Position numbers and translations under genes: made by a program. Below, one piece after another: positions 10,167-20,405 of a DNA stretch of 33,763 nt. A model generated the notes under the pieces. The model saw only the letters and a list, made by a program, of their open reading frames with translations. It ran no database searches and had not been told where the DNA came from. Origin of the DNA: Cryptomeria japonica (lineage: Eukaryota; Streptophyta; Pinopsida; Cupressales; Cupressaceae); NCBI RefSeq assembly GCF_030272615.1, contig NW_026729327.1, positions 1 through 33,763 on the forward strand. Reading direction: 5' to 3'. Every line of letters begins with the position of its first letter. The first letter of the stretch is position 1.

Positions 10167-11306
10167 TCAGTTACCGGTGGAATTTCCCGCTGGTGGAGGA
10201 ATACCCTATTCTACCAGTGGAGTTAACGGTGTAGATCCATCTTCACTTGGATCTTCAGATTTTTTAACCAATCTCTTGGTGTGATCTAGTTATATTTCAT
10301 CTATGTTCTTCTTTCCTTTCTCGTTATCTTTATCATTGCTAACTGGTTGAGTCTTTCTACTACAGTATTTAGCAATATAACCTATTTTGTTGCATGCATA
10401 ACATGTAACATTATTTTTCTGAATTGCTTTGACAAATCCGGTATCATTTCTTGACCTACACTAACTAGCCAAATGTCCAAACTTTCCACATGCATGACAT
10501 TTAATATTCAATCTACAATCTTCTGATTTATAACCATATTTCTTGCAATTTGTGCATTGACTAGGAACAAAATTGTAGTTTTGATTTGCTTTATTTCTAC
10601 ATTGTTTAGCTATATTCCAAAATTTATTGCAAACAAAACATCTACCATTGAATTTATAAGCATTAGATTGCCTTACTAGTTTCCTCTATTCTAATGAGTT
10701 CTGCATATTGGTTGTCTAATCTTTATTTGTAGTACCAAAGCTTTCCCCTTGTACAAATCCAAGTCCTCTAGAATCATCAACCTACCTTTATCTTTTAAAT
10801 AAGTCATCCAACTGTGCAACACTAATCCTAAATTTTTCTTTATACTCACTTGCAATAGTTAGATCATCTCTCAGCGTAGTTATTTGTCTTTCAAGTTCTT
10901 GTTCATTGTTCAAGGAGTGTGCCAAATCAATTCTCAACATATTATTCTCATGAGTCAATCTGTCACATTCATCAAATTTGTTCTTCAGAGATATAATAAG
11001 ATTATCTTCCTTCTTCTCTATGTCCTCAATATCTTTTGATAACCTCATAGTCAGATCTTGCATTTCATTCTTCATGAGCATGTTTGCTTGACTTAATTTC
11101 TAACATTGTTCCTTAAGTGCATTCTTCTCCTCATCATCGGGGTTTTGCAAAAGTTATTTTCTCTTGGCTTGAGCTGATGATTACCTTTCTTGTGGGATAC
11201 TAATGAACTCATTAGCAAAATTCAATTCTTCTTGCAATTTCAAGTTCTTCATCCTTTCTGCATCATAATCGTCAAGGCCCATCTCAAGTTGCTTCTCCAT
11301 AGCCAT
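10167..11306 (-). pseudogene. ORF1 of element A2: coiled coil plus four zinc knuckles (Gag C-terminus-like)
   Basis: ATG at 11306 (MAMEKQLEM) to TGA at 10167 is one frame of 379 codons with a handful of in-frame stops and no frameshift. Residues about 1-165 are charged and helical, as in the coiled coil of some plant copia Gags, and end in the typical ISVAQLDDL and GLGF segments. Four CCHC-like units follow: CFVC..C (10640-10599, His replaced by Asn), CTNC..C (10556-10515, His replaced by Tyr), CHACGKFGH..C (10499-10458, canonical but with a TAG just before the last Cys), and CYAC..C (10403-10362, His replaced by Tyr). The capsid-like UBN2 part usual in copia Gag is absent. Likely role: RNA binding and packaging of the element. 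Confidence 0.75.
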
Positions 11307-11366
11307 GTTCAAATATTTTGGTTTCACGATCTTCCTCAAGCCGTTAAACCTCTTTCAAGGTACCAG

Positions 11367-11378
11367 ACTCTAATACCA
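11367..11378 (-). other. A2 primer-binding site
   Basis: On the minus strand this reads TGGTATTAGAGT, two bases after the LTR end. It is the initiator Met-tRNA site with a C-to-T change. It fixes the element's orientation as minus. Confidence 0.82.
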
Positions 11379-11380
11379 AT

Positions 11381-12264
11381 TGTTAGGATGCAAGAACACT
11401 AAGAAGGGGGCTGAATCAGTGTTTTATTGGTAAAATAAGATTTTATGCCTTTATACCAAAGACATATAAACCGGTAAACAAATAAATATATAACTTGAAG
11501 CAAATAAACCATCCACATAAATGAACACCATAACAAACATAATTTATACAGGGAAAACTTCAAAGAGAAAAAAACCATGGTGGGATTTGTGACCCATAAT
11601 ACCAATTCACTGGCCATATGAAAGGATATTACATATAATGGGGACTTGCACTTGCAGGAAGGCACACTGCTCATCAATAAAGAGCCTCACTGAATACAAT
11701 CTTTTGCTCAATTAAAACAATGAAAATGAACTCATAAAATGCATCTTCTATGCCAAATAGAGTTCCAGTTAAAGCTCTGCTCTATAGCGGTTCATAAACC
11801 CTGAATACTACTACCAGTATCTTTTCTCCTCCAAGAATGCTTCCCAAACTATCTAGAGATCATTCCATGATATGACATCCACATACACATGATCTACATA
11901 CATATACTTTGCATTATGCAGTTATGCTATATTCTATCTCACTTATGTCGCATCCTATGTCATATTCAAAATCACCTAGGAGAATGACCTATATACCCAT
12001 TACAAACAACATTCCTTATGTCGGCTTACAATGTAGGCCTCGACAATAATTACAAAAATTTTTACAAAATAAATCCTTCTTGATGTCGACTTCCTTGAAG
12101 TACTGATGTCGATGTCGGTGTCGGTGCCGGTGCCAGTGTAATCTTGGATACTCCAATGTTGGTGTCTATCGGTATATGCCTCCTAGTGCCAGTATATGAC
12201 TTCCATCTAATATTGTTGCCATCAATGACAACAAAATGAATCCGATGAGTGTCAATTGCCAACA
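11381..12264 (-). repeat. A2 5' LTR (right copy)
   Basis: On the plus strand it runs TGTTAGGATGC to ..AATTGCCAACA with intact TG/CA ends. A U5 hairpin lies at 11395-11423, a TATA-like TATATAGG (minus strand) at 11989-11996, a GTCGGTG-type hexamer run near 12104-12137, and a perfect copy of the 18-bp dyad at 12215-12232. Confidence 0.9.
11395..11423 (-). other. U5 hairpin of A2 5' LTR
   Basis: Arms AACACTAA (11395-11402) and TCAGTGTT (11416-11423). As RNA of the element the eight pairs include one G-U. The loop reads TTCAGCCCCCTTC. Confidence 0.65.
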
Positions 12265-12269
12265 AGATC
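12265..12269. repeat. Target-site duplication of A2, right copy (AGATC)
   Basis: Identical to 5595-5599 and directly after the A2 LTR end. It contains the duplicated integrase Asp codon GAT (12266-12268). Confidence 0.93.
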
Positions 12270-13156
12270 ATGGTGGAGAATCCACATCCGGTGAGTTTAA
12301 TAACTTTTGTGAGAAGCATTGTATAACAAGACAATTTTCTACTCCCCGAACACCTCAGCAGAATGGAGTTGTGGAAAGGAAGAACATAACTATCATGGAT
12401 GCTTCTAGAACAATGATGATGGAAGCTAGTCTACCTCATATCTACTGGAGAGACGAAGTGAGCACAACAGTTTATACATTCAATATAGGACATATCAAAG
12501 GAGAAACTGGTAAGACACCTTATGAATTATGGTTTGGAAATATACCTATAGTTAAGTATTTCAAAAATTTTGGTAGTAAATGTTATATCAAAAGAGATGA
12601 TAGCATTGGAAAATTTGATCCTAGATATGATGAAGGCATATTTCTTGGTTATTCTAATGAAAGAAAAGCATATAGATATTATAACAAGAGATTGTAGAGA
12701 ATTGTGGAGAGTGCTAATGTCAAAGTAGATGAGCTGAACAAAAGTCAAATCATAGTTTATGAGAAAGAACCCACAGTGGAAATGATTATATCTGAACTGG
12801 TAGCACCTTTACCAGAACAGGGTGTTGAACCAGCTACTTCGGTAGTATCATAAAATTATATAGTAATTGAAGAACAAGGAAGAGGAATAGAGAGTCAAAA
12901 GACTCCTAGGTATGTGAGATTGAATCATTCATAAGATCAGATCATCAGGGATAAAAGCAATGGAGTAATGACAAGAAGAAGACTGGCAACTAATGAGGTA
13001 TGTTTAATTTCACAAGTTGAATTGGTATCAGTAATTGAGGCATGTAAAGCTAAATATTGGTTAAAGCTATGGAAGATGAATTAGATTAGGTTGAGAAAAA
13101 TAACACATGGACCTTGGTTCCCTGTCCTAAAAATAAAAATGTTATTGGAGGGTATG
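12265..13156 (+). pseudogene. C1 gag-pol part 2: integrase C-terminus and start of RT
   Basis: This continues the integrase after the A2 insertion: FCEKHCI, PQQNGVVERKN with catalytic Glu at 12374-12376, then FGSKCYIKR and GIFLGYSNERKAYR. The Asp (12266) to Glu spacing is 35 intervening residues, the expected DD35E. TAG at 12695-12697 stands where the family has Gln. Past 12840 come further stops and a frameshift, then the N-terminal RT segment NNTWTLVPCPKNKNVIG at about 13092-13150. The element is cut at about 13156, where unrelated sequence starts. Confidence 0.85.
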
Positions 13157-14029
13157 TGTAGGATCATGGTGTGCCAAAATAGGCCCTTAAGTGGCAATGA
13201 AATTTCAGAAAATCAGAGTTATGTAACTTGACATGAAATTTTGAATAAGTTGTGAACATTATTTTTAAAATATGTAAGAAGAGCATCTATAGAAAATTGA
13301 ATGTAGTTTCTAAGCTACTAGTTTTTATTTTTAAATTCCCATTTGATGAAAATTTCAAATTTCAATGCAATGGTACTAAAATTTCAGGAAAAAGATAAGA
13401 AGTAGACGTATGTTTGAGCACCCTAATCACAATCAAATCATAATATTTTTTATAATATTTACAATATAAGTATTAGACTCATGTCCGGATGTGATACATA
13501 TTTTTTAATAATTTTTTATAAAGTAAATAATTATTTATGATTTTTTTACTACAACTTTTCATAAATTCAGAAACTCCTACGTCTGACCACCTTAACTTGG
13601 TCAAAACCTTATGATTTTTTTTCCCCTATAGTAGATGAAGCATAGGATGTGACACATGTTTTGAATTCAAAAAATCTTGTTGGAAAGCTGAGAACATCCT
13701 TAAAAAACCCTTTTTCGTTTTATCAATTTTCGCTATAAAAAAAGTCATCAGCCACCAGTGTAAAGTTTGGAAAATCAAGGAATACTGAAAAAAAATGTTT
13801 TTTCAGTTGACTTTATAGGCTTGTCACTTCCAAAACAAATCCTAAATAATTCCTGAGCCAAAATTTCAAGTTTGAAATTTGTACAACAAAAATTGGATAT
13901 CCGATAAAAATCGGATATTCGGTACAATCGGAAAATCGGATATCCAATTTTAATAAGTAAATTCACTAACTAAATTTGAACATAACTAATATATTGTCAT
14001 TGATGGACACACACTTACTTTTAGATCAC
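13157..14029. other. Unclassified A+T-rich insertion
   Basis: It starts TGTAGGATCATGG immediately after C1 is broken, so its left end may be an LTR-type TG end. I see no coding potential, PBS or PPT. It has long A/T runs and one strong inverted repeat (13889-13951). The right boundary is arbitrary. It may be an LTR of an unidentified element. Confidence 0.35.
13889..13951. repeat. Perfect 17-bp inverted repeat with inner hairpin
   Basis: AAAATTGGATATCCGAT (13889-13905) is the exact reverse complement of 13935-13951. The 29-base centre contains another ATCGGATAT (13910-13918) that pairs with 13897-13905 as an alternative short hairpin. Confidence 0.85.
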
Positions 14030-15164
14030 TTTTTGAATGTATGAATTATGTTCAGCCGGTATTTGTTCCAAACCGGTACCATGTATTATAGTCTTTAGGC
14101 TATCGATGTTTTGCAGAGCGTTTACCAATCTCAAGCGGCATGGAGACCTCAAGCAATTCGAGGATCTCAAGCGGAACGGAGTAAAGGAACTAAAAGCAGC
14201 AATTATCTTTTTCCCAGTCTTCATTTTTGTCAAAGTGGTAATCTGTTTAAACCAGTATTACTCTGAGTTACCAACTGGTAATCGGTAAAGTTGTATAAAC
14301 TGGTAATACTCTGTGATGAGTTACCAACTGGTATATTCTTGTGATGAGTTACCATCCACCGACACTTTGATGGTGATTTTGTGTCATGTTTCCAAATGTG
14401 TCTAGATACAATGAACCTAGGAACTTGCAATGTTATTCTATTGGACCAACATAAAATCAGATTCCTTTTAAGGACATCATGTCTAGGGTTTTAGATTGAG
14501 TAGTTGTGAAGGTTTTTTGGTGGTTGATGAGTTCTTGTATGTGCGATCTTAAGAGAGAAGATCAAGTCTGTGTGCTGTAACAGAGTGTGGATTTACTAAA
14601 GACTGAAGTAATGCTGGAATGCATTAACAATGAGCTACCATGGATCTAATCAAGCAGACTATGCCATTTTCTAGATCATTCACTTGTTGATTACTCACAT
14701 CTTTGACAAGTCAGAAACCCTTAACCGGGTAGGCCTAGAAAAGCCTTTGTAAATCCTCTAACAAGGTGAGTCACATCTATGGATCTAAAATCCTCTCACA
14801 AGGTAGTCTTTAATTGGACTTATCTCCTAACAAAGATTGAGACTCCTAACAGGATTTGTTCTGGTGAAGAACATTGTATGACCTTAACCGATCTGACCTT
14901 AACCAATCTAGTTACTATTCTGCAGATAGTTACTTGTTAGTTTCATCTTACCATGGTTTTTCCCATTTCGGTTTCCAAGTCAAAATATCTTGTGTTATGG
15001 TGATTGTGCTTCTGTGGGTGAATGCCTTACTTCCTGATTGGTTTGCATTTGTGTTAACCAGTTTGTTAGTTAAACTATTATACCGGTTTACTACTAGATT
15101 TTTAAACTATTTGAGTTTAGTATTTTTTAGTATACTAATTCACCCCCCCTCTTAGTATTCATCA
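14030..15164 (+). repeat. Copia-type LTR remnant
   Basis: It contains the plant copia LTR block ACCATGGTTTTTCCC..GGTTTCC near 14952. It ends with the U5 hairpin (15132-15158), ATTCACCCCCCCTC loop included, as the C1 and A2 LTRs do. The usual last 10-15 bases ending ..AACA are missing, or the LTR ends early at CATCA. No PBS or element body follows, because the C2 LTR abuts it. The left boundary is not resolved. Inside are 28-bp-spaced repeats of GTGATGAGTTACCA (14313 and 14341). Confidence 0.6.
15132..15158 (+). other. U5 hairpin of the LTR remnant
   Basis: Arms ATACTAA (15132-15138) and TTAGTAT (15152-15158) pair perfectly around the loop TTCACCCCCCCTC. Confidence 0.65.
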
Positions 15165-15301
15165 TGCTCACCATGTAGTCTCTTCACCTTGGTTGTATGT
15201 AACATCATATCGACACCTTCTTGTTCACTAGCCGACATCAATGTCAGTGATACCATTAACATCCTATACGGGTTGACATCAATGACAACACAATGACAAC
15301 A
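15165..15301 (-). repeat. C2 3' LTR, truncated
   Basis: It matches 20097-20233 with few differences (for example ATCGACACC against ATTGACAGC) and ends in GACAACA next to the PPT. Similarity stops abruptly at about 15164, so about 1.9 kb of the LTR is missing relative to the 5' copy. Confidence 0.85.
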
Positions 15302-15313
15302 ATCTCCCCCTTT
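15302..15313 (-). other. C2 polypurine tract
   Basis: AAAGGGGGAGAT on the minus strand, directly before the LTR TGTTGTC. It is the same sequence as the A3 PPT. Confidence 0.85.
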
Positions 15314-16308
15314 GGCATTGATGTCAACACATGTAGTATTCGGTATACTGCAGTAACTTTCTCCCTCTTTGACAACAATGGCAAAGGGCATTATCAGGAT
15401 AACATTCCTCCTTTCATCTACTGAACACTAACAAAAATCTTTCTCCCCCTTTTAACCGGGTGCTTCTCCCTTTTGAAGATTATGCACAACATCATCTCAA
15501 ACATCAACACTTGAGATGGAGAGCTTAGGTACCAAACAACCCTTTACACCAAACACTAGTCTCTCTCCTTCTTTGAGAATCTACTTGATCTTCTTCTATG
15601 TTTAGTCTATCTGATATAAATCTGAGGATGTAGCTCTGAACTCCCCCTGAACCACAAATTTTCTAGTCTTCGTTTCTCATCTACTAGATTTCAAAATGGT
15701 ACTCACCTAAGTACCCTATCCTCTACATACAAAGAGAGATAATACACTGACAGTATCCATGCAGGTCACCTATCCAACCGGTTGACTCATAAAGATGCAT
15801 CCACATGAGATCAGCTACCAGACCAATACATGTCATTTAGGTCCTTTCCAATAACACCTAAGACATAACCACATCCATCCAAGCCATCAGAGTTATTGCA
15901 ATGATCCCTCAACTCATTGACTTACATAACTTAGCAACATTGATCAACATTCGTGCCAGTAACATGCTTCGCATACCGGTATCTTGTCTCTACTGGGTCA
16001 CTTTCCTATTAACCTTTGTTTCTTAGTTCTAGTTTCCTCTACTACCATTCATTTCACCTATAGCAATAAACTATCTTCCATGTGTAGTCAAGGTGGTACC
16101 TACACACAAACTACCATCTTATTTTCTTCCTCTTACTGGTAGTAGCTTGTTCATCTCCTTGACCACTTAAAACTAAGGGGTGAATGATTTGATCAATACG
16201 TGACTCCCCCTAAGTCCTACATCTCCTTTAAACTATTGGAGATATTGCTTGTACATTAAATGTACAATGTCGGTCCATGGTCCTCTTTTTCTGCTTCTTC
16301 CGCCATAC
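15314..16308 (-). other. C2 3' non-coding region
   Basis: About 1 kb between gag and PPT. Neither strand shows an ORF of note or any protease, integrase or RT motif. Pyrimidine-rich patches such as CTCCCTCTTTG and CTCCCCCTT recur. A dyad copy sits at 15311-15328. Confidence 0.6.
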
Positions 16309-18095
16309 CTATTTGGTTTCACTCTTCTTCCCCTTTTCAGCCTGAGGAGCAAGTTTCATCTTCTCCTGTTGATCAATACTTACACTTTTGGATTCAGTAC
16401 CAAGATAGGAGGTAGTGTTGTAGAAGCATACATCATCCATGCTAACCTCATAACATGGAAACCTTCTATTGTACCGATTCTCTCTTCTTCTTCTTCTTAT
16501 CATGTCATTGTGGCCATCTGTCGATCTCCCTGGATACCCTGCTTGAGTAGGAACACCTTTCACTTTGTTCCAAGATGGTCTATGCTGCTCATATTCCCTA
16601 TAACCACTCTCATACTGAGCATGATTGATCCTTCGGTTGCCATAGAAATGCATATACTTTTTCCTGCATTCATAGCTTCTATGTCTAGGTCTATTGCAGT
16701 TATGACATACAATATTAGCAATACCGAAAGAGGGGGTATGCATTCTTCTTCCCCTAGATGGATTATGCTCATATTCATATAATCTATAGTTATCTGATTT
16801 TTTATGCCTAGGAAGAACACTTTGTCTATTCTTAGGCCTCATTTTACATTCTTCTACCCTATGGCCATAACCTTTTCATCCAAAACAATAACCGAAGAGA
16901 GGAGGCTTATTAATTACAAATTTATCTTGCCAAACATGAGGTGTTCTTACTGGTTTGGCATTTGCATTTTTCTTTCTTCAGGAAAGGATCTGGGGTTTTC
17001 CATTCTCTACAGATATTTCATCTATTCTCTTCTTCTGCCATGCTTGTCTTGACTTGGTGGTAGCATCATTTCTTTGTCTTCTACTAGTAGGAGGTCTTCT
17101 CTTATTCATGCTACTGGTAACACTATCTTCACTCATCTTTCCTTTTCCTTTCAGATCTGCATTGTTTCTCCATGCAACATCATTATTCATTCTTAGCTTG
17201 AGTTCATCTTCACATTTCTCAAGTTCTTTTCTTAGATTCTCCATCTCTTCCTTCATATTCTGGCATTCCTTTTCCTTTGTTTCCACTTCTACCTAGAGAT
17301 CCTCACACCTTCTTTCCTTATCATCGAAGATTGATTTCAACTCAACATTCAATCCTTTTGACTCTTCAAGTTGAGAAGTCAATATGCAGATATTTCTATT
17401 TGATTCTTCAAGGCATATTCTCAATTGGTTGCACTCATCATCAACTGAAGCTTTGTAATTTTTAAAGTTCTTTCTAACACTTTGCAGCTCATCTAGTGCA
17501 CTTACCAGTTCACATTCAAGATCTACTTAGCCTTCATCTTCATCATCACTCCCAAACACATCTTTCTGGTGGGATCTATCAACCTTGTCACACTTTGATG
17601 TGTGTGCATCACTTTCAGTCTCTTGTTCCATGAAGAGATGAGTTTCCTCTTAATCAAAACTACAACAACTGACGGGTCTGCTGTCAATATTGTTGTTATT
17701 CATGCTTCCATAATCTGATTCAGCAGTGCATGGCTCATTTCCATAAAGCATCTTCAGTCTATCCCATAGACTCTTTGTCGTTTTGCATCTATCCACCTGT
17801 GAGGAGACATCACCGGTGAGCCCACTGAGTATAGCCTTCATGGCTTCTTCATTACATAGGTGTCTTCTTTCTTCTTTAGTGCCTGTGGGGGGACATACAT
17901 TCCTAGGGAGACCATTAACAACTACCATCCAGACAAAGTGCCTGTGGGGGGACATACATTCCTAGGGAGACCATTAACAACTACCATCTAGACATCAAAC
18001 CCTAGGGAGGATAGGAAGACTTCCATTCGACAACTCCAAATAGAATAGTTTGATCCATCAAACACTAGAGCAGGGATTGATACTAAACAAACCAT
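16309..18095 (-). pseudogene. C2 gag: copia-type Gag with coiled coil and two zinc knuckles
   Basis: ATG at 18095 (MVCLVSIPALVFDG, then NYSIW) to a stop at 16309. If the 59-bp tandem duplication at 17878-17995 is discounted, the whole span is one frame of 576 codons. The duplication is thus the only frame break; the rest are point stops. Domains are an N-terminal DUF4219/UBN2-like Gag region with KSLWDRLKMLYG near 17770-17735; a Glu/Lys-rich coiled coil at about 17520-17200; a first knuckle CFG-stop-KGYGHRVEEC (16887-16846) whose second Cys codon became TGA; and a second knuckle CHNCNRPRHRSYEC (16707-16666), intact. Likely role: particle formation and RNA binding for this element, with pol supplied in trans. 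Confidence 0.82.
17878..17995. repeat. 59-bp tandem duplication inside C2 gag
   Basis: 17878-17936 and 17937-17995 are nearly identical (CCATCCAGACA against CCATCTAGACA). 59 is not a multiple of three, so it shifts the gag frame. Confidence 0.93.
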
Positions 18096-18154
18096 TGTGT
18101 CCTTAGGCCAGAATCTACCCAAGTTGGAGAACACTCTTATAACTAGGAACCTAT

Positions 18155-18167
18155 GCTCTGATATCGA
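18155..18167 (-). other. C2 primer-binding site
   Basis: On the minus strand it reads TCGATATCAGAGC next to the LTR end ..CCTAACA. It is a mutated initiator Met-tRNA site in which ATCAGAGC is preserved. Confidence 0.7.
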
Positions 18168-18168
18168 T

Positions 18169-20233
18169 TGTTAGGCACAATGCACCACTGAGGGGGGGGG
18201 ATGAATCAGTGGTTCTTAATATTTTTCCCTTCAAATAACTTATGTGAGTATATCGGTTATGGGATCTAACACAATGGAGACATACCTGTTAGTGAGGAGA
18301 CCAACTCAAAATAATCACACACAAAGAGGTATCTCATAGCATTAGGATGTATGAGGAAAACCCCAGATGGGAAAAACCTCGGTGAGCAATGCTGCTCGAA
18401 TATACTACTCCAATCTAGCCTCACAATGAAAACACTTTACAAAGTTTAGGGCACTAATGAAAGGAGCACCAACCCCTGATTTTAGGGCACCAACCCCTTC
18501 CTGATTTATGGGCTACAACCTAAAGGAGCTACAACCCCTGCACTGAGCTACAACTCAGTGTTCACAATATAAACATCAAATACATAAGTTGTTATCTTGT
18601 TACAAGTGAATCTTGCAACCTATTTCATACAATCTTCCATGTTGGTAAGGTATCTCCTTAGCCTTACCAGTTCTCTACTCACTCTTACTAAATCTCTACC
18701 AACTAAGTCACTATCCTACTAGATCTTCTCTTCTTACTCACTGCTCTCTCTCTTCTCACTGCTATTGCTTACCGGTTCACATTTCTTTCTGTCGATTCTC
18801 ATCTCCTTTAGCTCTTTGTTGCTCTCCACAAGTACCATACTTAGTTGGTTCTATGTCTGCCTACTTTGCAACTTCCTTCACCTTTTCTTTGCTGGTATGG
18901 ATACTACCGTTTCTGCTCTTCTACCGGTTGAACACTTTAACCTTGTTCTCCCTCTTTCTTACACTCTTCTCATATATTCATGGAGCACTTCATTGTTTTT
19001 CTCTTACATGTAGAAGTAACACTTAGTCACTTTGCAACAACACAATCTTCTACCATTTAACAACACCAACTATCTCTTAGACTCATGTATTTATGACCCA
19101 AAATTCCCACCAAAAAAGTAATTCAAACTTGGTGCCTTAGGGTTTTCTTCACTGATCATGAGACACATCGAATCCTATCAAATCTAATTGGATCACAACT
19201 TAGAGATGTCTATCTACACATATCTGCAATTTACGTGCCTTCCAGAACATGCCTTCCTTCTTCAATAGCCTACAATCAATCTTTTGGCTTTTCTCAGTCA
19301 ATCGCCATAAATGGCCTAGCTGTCTCCTTCACCTACTTTGATCCACACAATCAATCTATCCTAGATCTCGAGCTGCACAACATTGCAACTCTAGCTCAAG
19401 CTTTGCAGTCACCATTAATTTTGGACCAATCACAACCACCTCACCGACCTTACTTCATCGACCTGTGCAGGTTTCATCGGCCACTTTATGTATGTTTTCC
19501 ATTTAATCCTTATGTGGCATCACTGTCAGTATCCACCTCATCACAATATTTTGTCAGTTCATGCCTAGTCACCGAACACCCTCATAATTGGTTTTATTTA
19601 CTGGTAAGGAAATCTTACTAGCTTATGACACCTTGCCAGTTTTCCTTCTTGTCAGGACCTTGTCTATTCTACTAGTGTAACCCTCAAACCGGTCTTCAGA
19701 CATGTCAATCCAATACAGACACATTCTCATCAGGTAGGAGTCTTCTACACCTGCACCTTGTCAATATTACCGATGGGCTTTCATACCAGTTACCACTCTT
19801 GATGTCATCATGTCATCAACATTCAATGAGGTTCATCTTTATCAGGTGAGAACCTTATCTTCCTCATCTCTTCTCTAATGTTTCACCGGTTGACATAACA
19901 TGTCAACTATCACCAATGCAGATTTTGATTAATGTGTCTGCTAGAGGGAAACATGATTTCCTTCTCATCGGTGAGACACATTTATGACACCAAGTCATCA
20001 TACTCCAACTATTATGCATCAACCTCTCTTTAGTATTCTATTTCATTATTCTCTTTGGGTGTACCAAGAAGTCTTCTGCCACTTCAACATGACCAATGCT
20101 CACCATGTAGTCTCTTCACCTTGGTTGTATGTAACATCATATTGACAGCTTCTTGTTCACTAGTTGACATCAATGTCAGTGATACCATTAACATCCTATA
20201 CCGGTTGACATCAATGACAACACAATGACAACA
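18169..20233 (-). repeat. C2 5' LTR
   Basis: About 2.07 kb, on the plus strand from TGTTAGGCACAATG to ..AATGACAACA. The left end is set by the PBS and the right end by identity with the LTR edge at 15301. It has a U5 hairpin at 18184-18213. The open stretch 19235-19621 on the plus strand is antisense to the element and has no recognisable features. Confidence 0.8.
18184..18213 (-). other. U5 hairpin of C2 LTR
   Basis: Perfect 8-bp arms ACCACTGA (18184-18191) and TCAGTGGT (18206-18213). The sense-strand loop is TTCATCCCCCCCCC. Confidence 0.7.
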
Positions 20234-20405
20234 AATAATTCATTATTCACATTGTGAGTGAAGAGAAAGAGTAGAAGAGAAAGGTGAATGAGATTGAGTC
20301 GTGATGATTGATCTTGAAGTGATTCGAAAGTGAATCTTTGCATCTGAGTGAATTTGAGAAGGTATTTATCTGTGTTCAAGATATTTTTCATACTCTAATT
20401 ACAAA

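Larger units (their letters stand above)
5600..12264 (-). mobile_element. A2: complete non-autonomous LTR element with ORF1 and ORF2
   Basis: It is a 6,665-bp element in reverse orientation. The 5' LTR is at 12264-11381, the PBS at 11378-11367, ORF1 at 11306-10167, ORF2 at 9819-6765, the PPT at 6528-6517 and the 3' LTR at 6516-5600. A perfect 5-bp target duplication flanks it. No protease, integrase, reverse transcriptase or RNase H motif is seen on either strand, so it needed proteins in trans, probably from a copia relative that shares its LTR ends and PBS. The two LTRs differ at several positions in most 60-bp lines and by small indels, so the insertion is not recent. Confidence 0.88.
2413..13156 (+). 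mobile_element. C1: Ty1/copia retrotransposon, split by A2 and 3' truncated
   Basis: The order is LTR, PBS, gag, protease and integrase, which is the copia order (integrase before RT). It occupies 2413-5599 and 12265-13156, with A2 inserted between. It ends at the very start of the RT domain, so RT, RNase H and the 3' LTR are absent. The gag-protease-integrase reading stays in one frame from 3658 to 5599 apart from point stops. Most losses are therefore substitutions rather than indels, until A2 inserted. Confidence 0.88.
15165..20233 (-). mobile_element. C2: Gag-only non-autonomous copia-type element
   Basis: On the minus strand the 5' LTR is 20233-18169, the PBS about 18167-18155, gag 18095-16309, a non-coding 3' region 16308-15314, the PPT 15313-15302, and then a 3' LTR of which only 15301-15165 remains. 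The two LTR parts match closely over about 137 bp. There is no pol, and the space between gag and PPT is only about 1 kb. This is the architecture described for plant TR-GAG elements. The right flank after 20233 is AATAA; the matching left duplication cannot be found because the 3' LTR is truncated. Confidence 0.8.

Noticed and set aside
13157-14029. Continuation of the missing C2 3' LTR
   Set aside because: I looked for the sequence next to the LTR break (around 20060-20096) and did not find it here, so I left the region unclassified.
14240-14354. Possible CRISPR-like or satellite array (GTGATGAGTTACCA repeats)
   Set aside because: Only two good copies 28 bp apart within an LTR remnant. This is ordinary local duplication.
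16249-16782. 177-aa open frame on the plus strand, hydrophobic in parts
   Set aside because: It is antisense to the zinc-knuckle end of C2 gag, which has recognisable motifs. The apparent hydrophobic stretches come from reading Lys/Glu codons backwards.
16980-17300. Leu/Phe/Ser-rich plus-strand frame resembling membrane segments
   Set aside because: It is antisense to the coiled coil of C2 gag.
19235-19621. 128-aa open frame on the plus strand
   Set aside because: It lies inside the C2 5' LTR, on the strand opposite to the element, with no motif or counterpart in another LTR.
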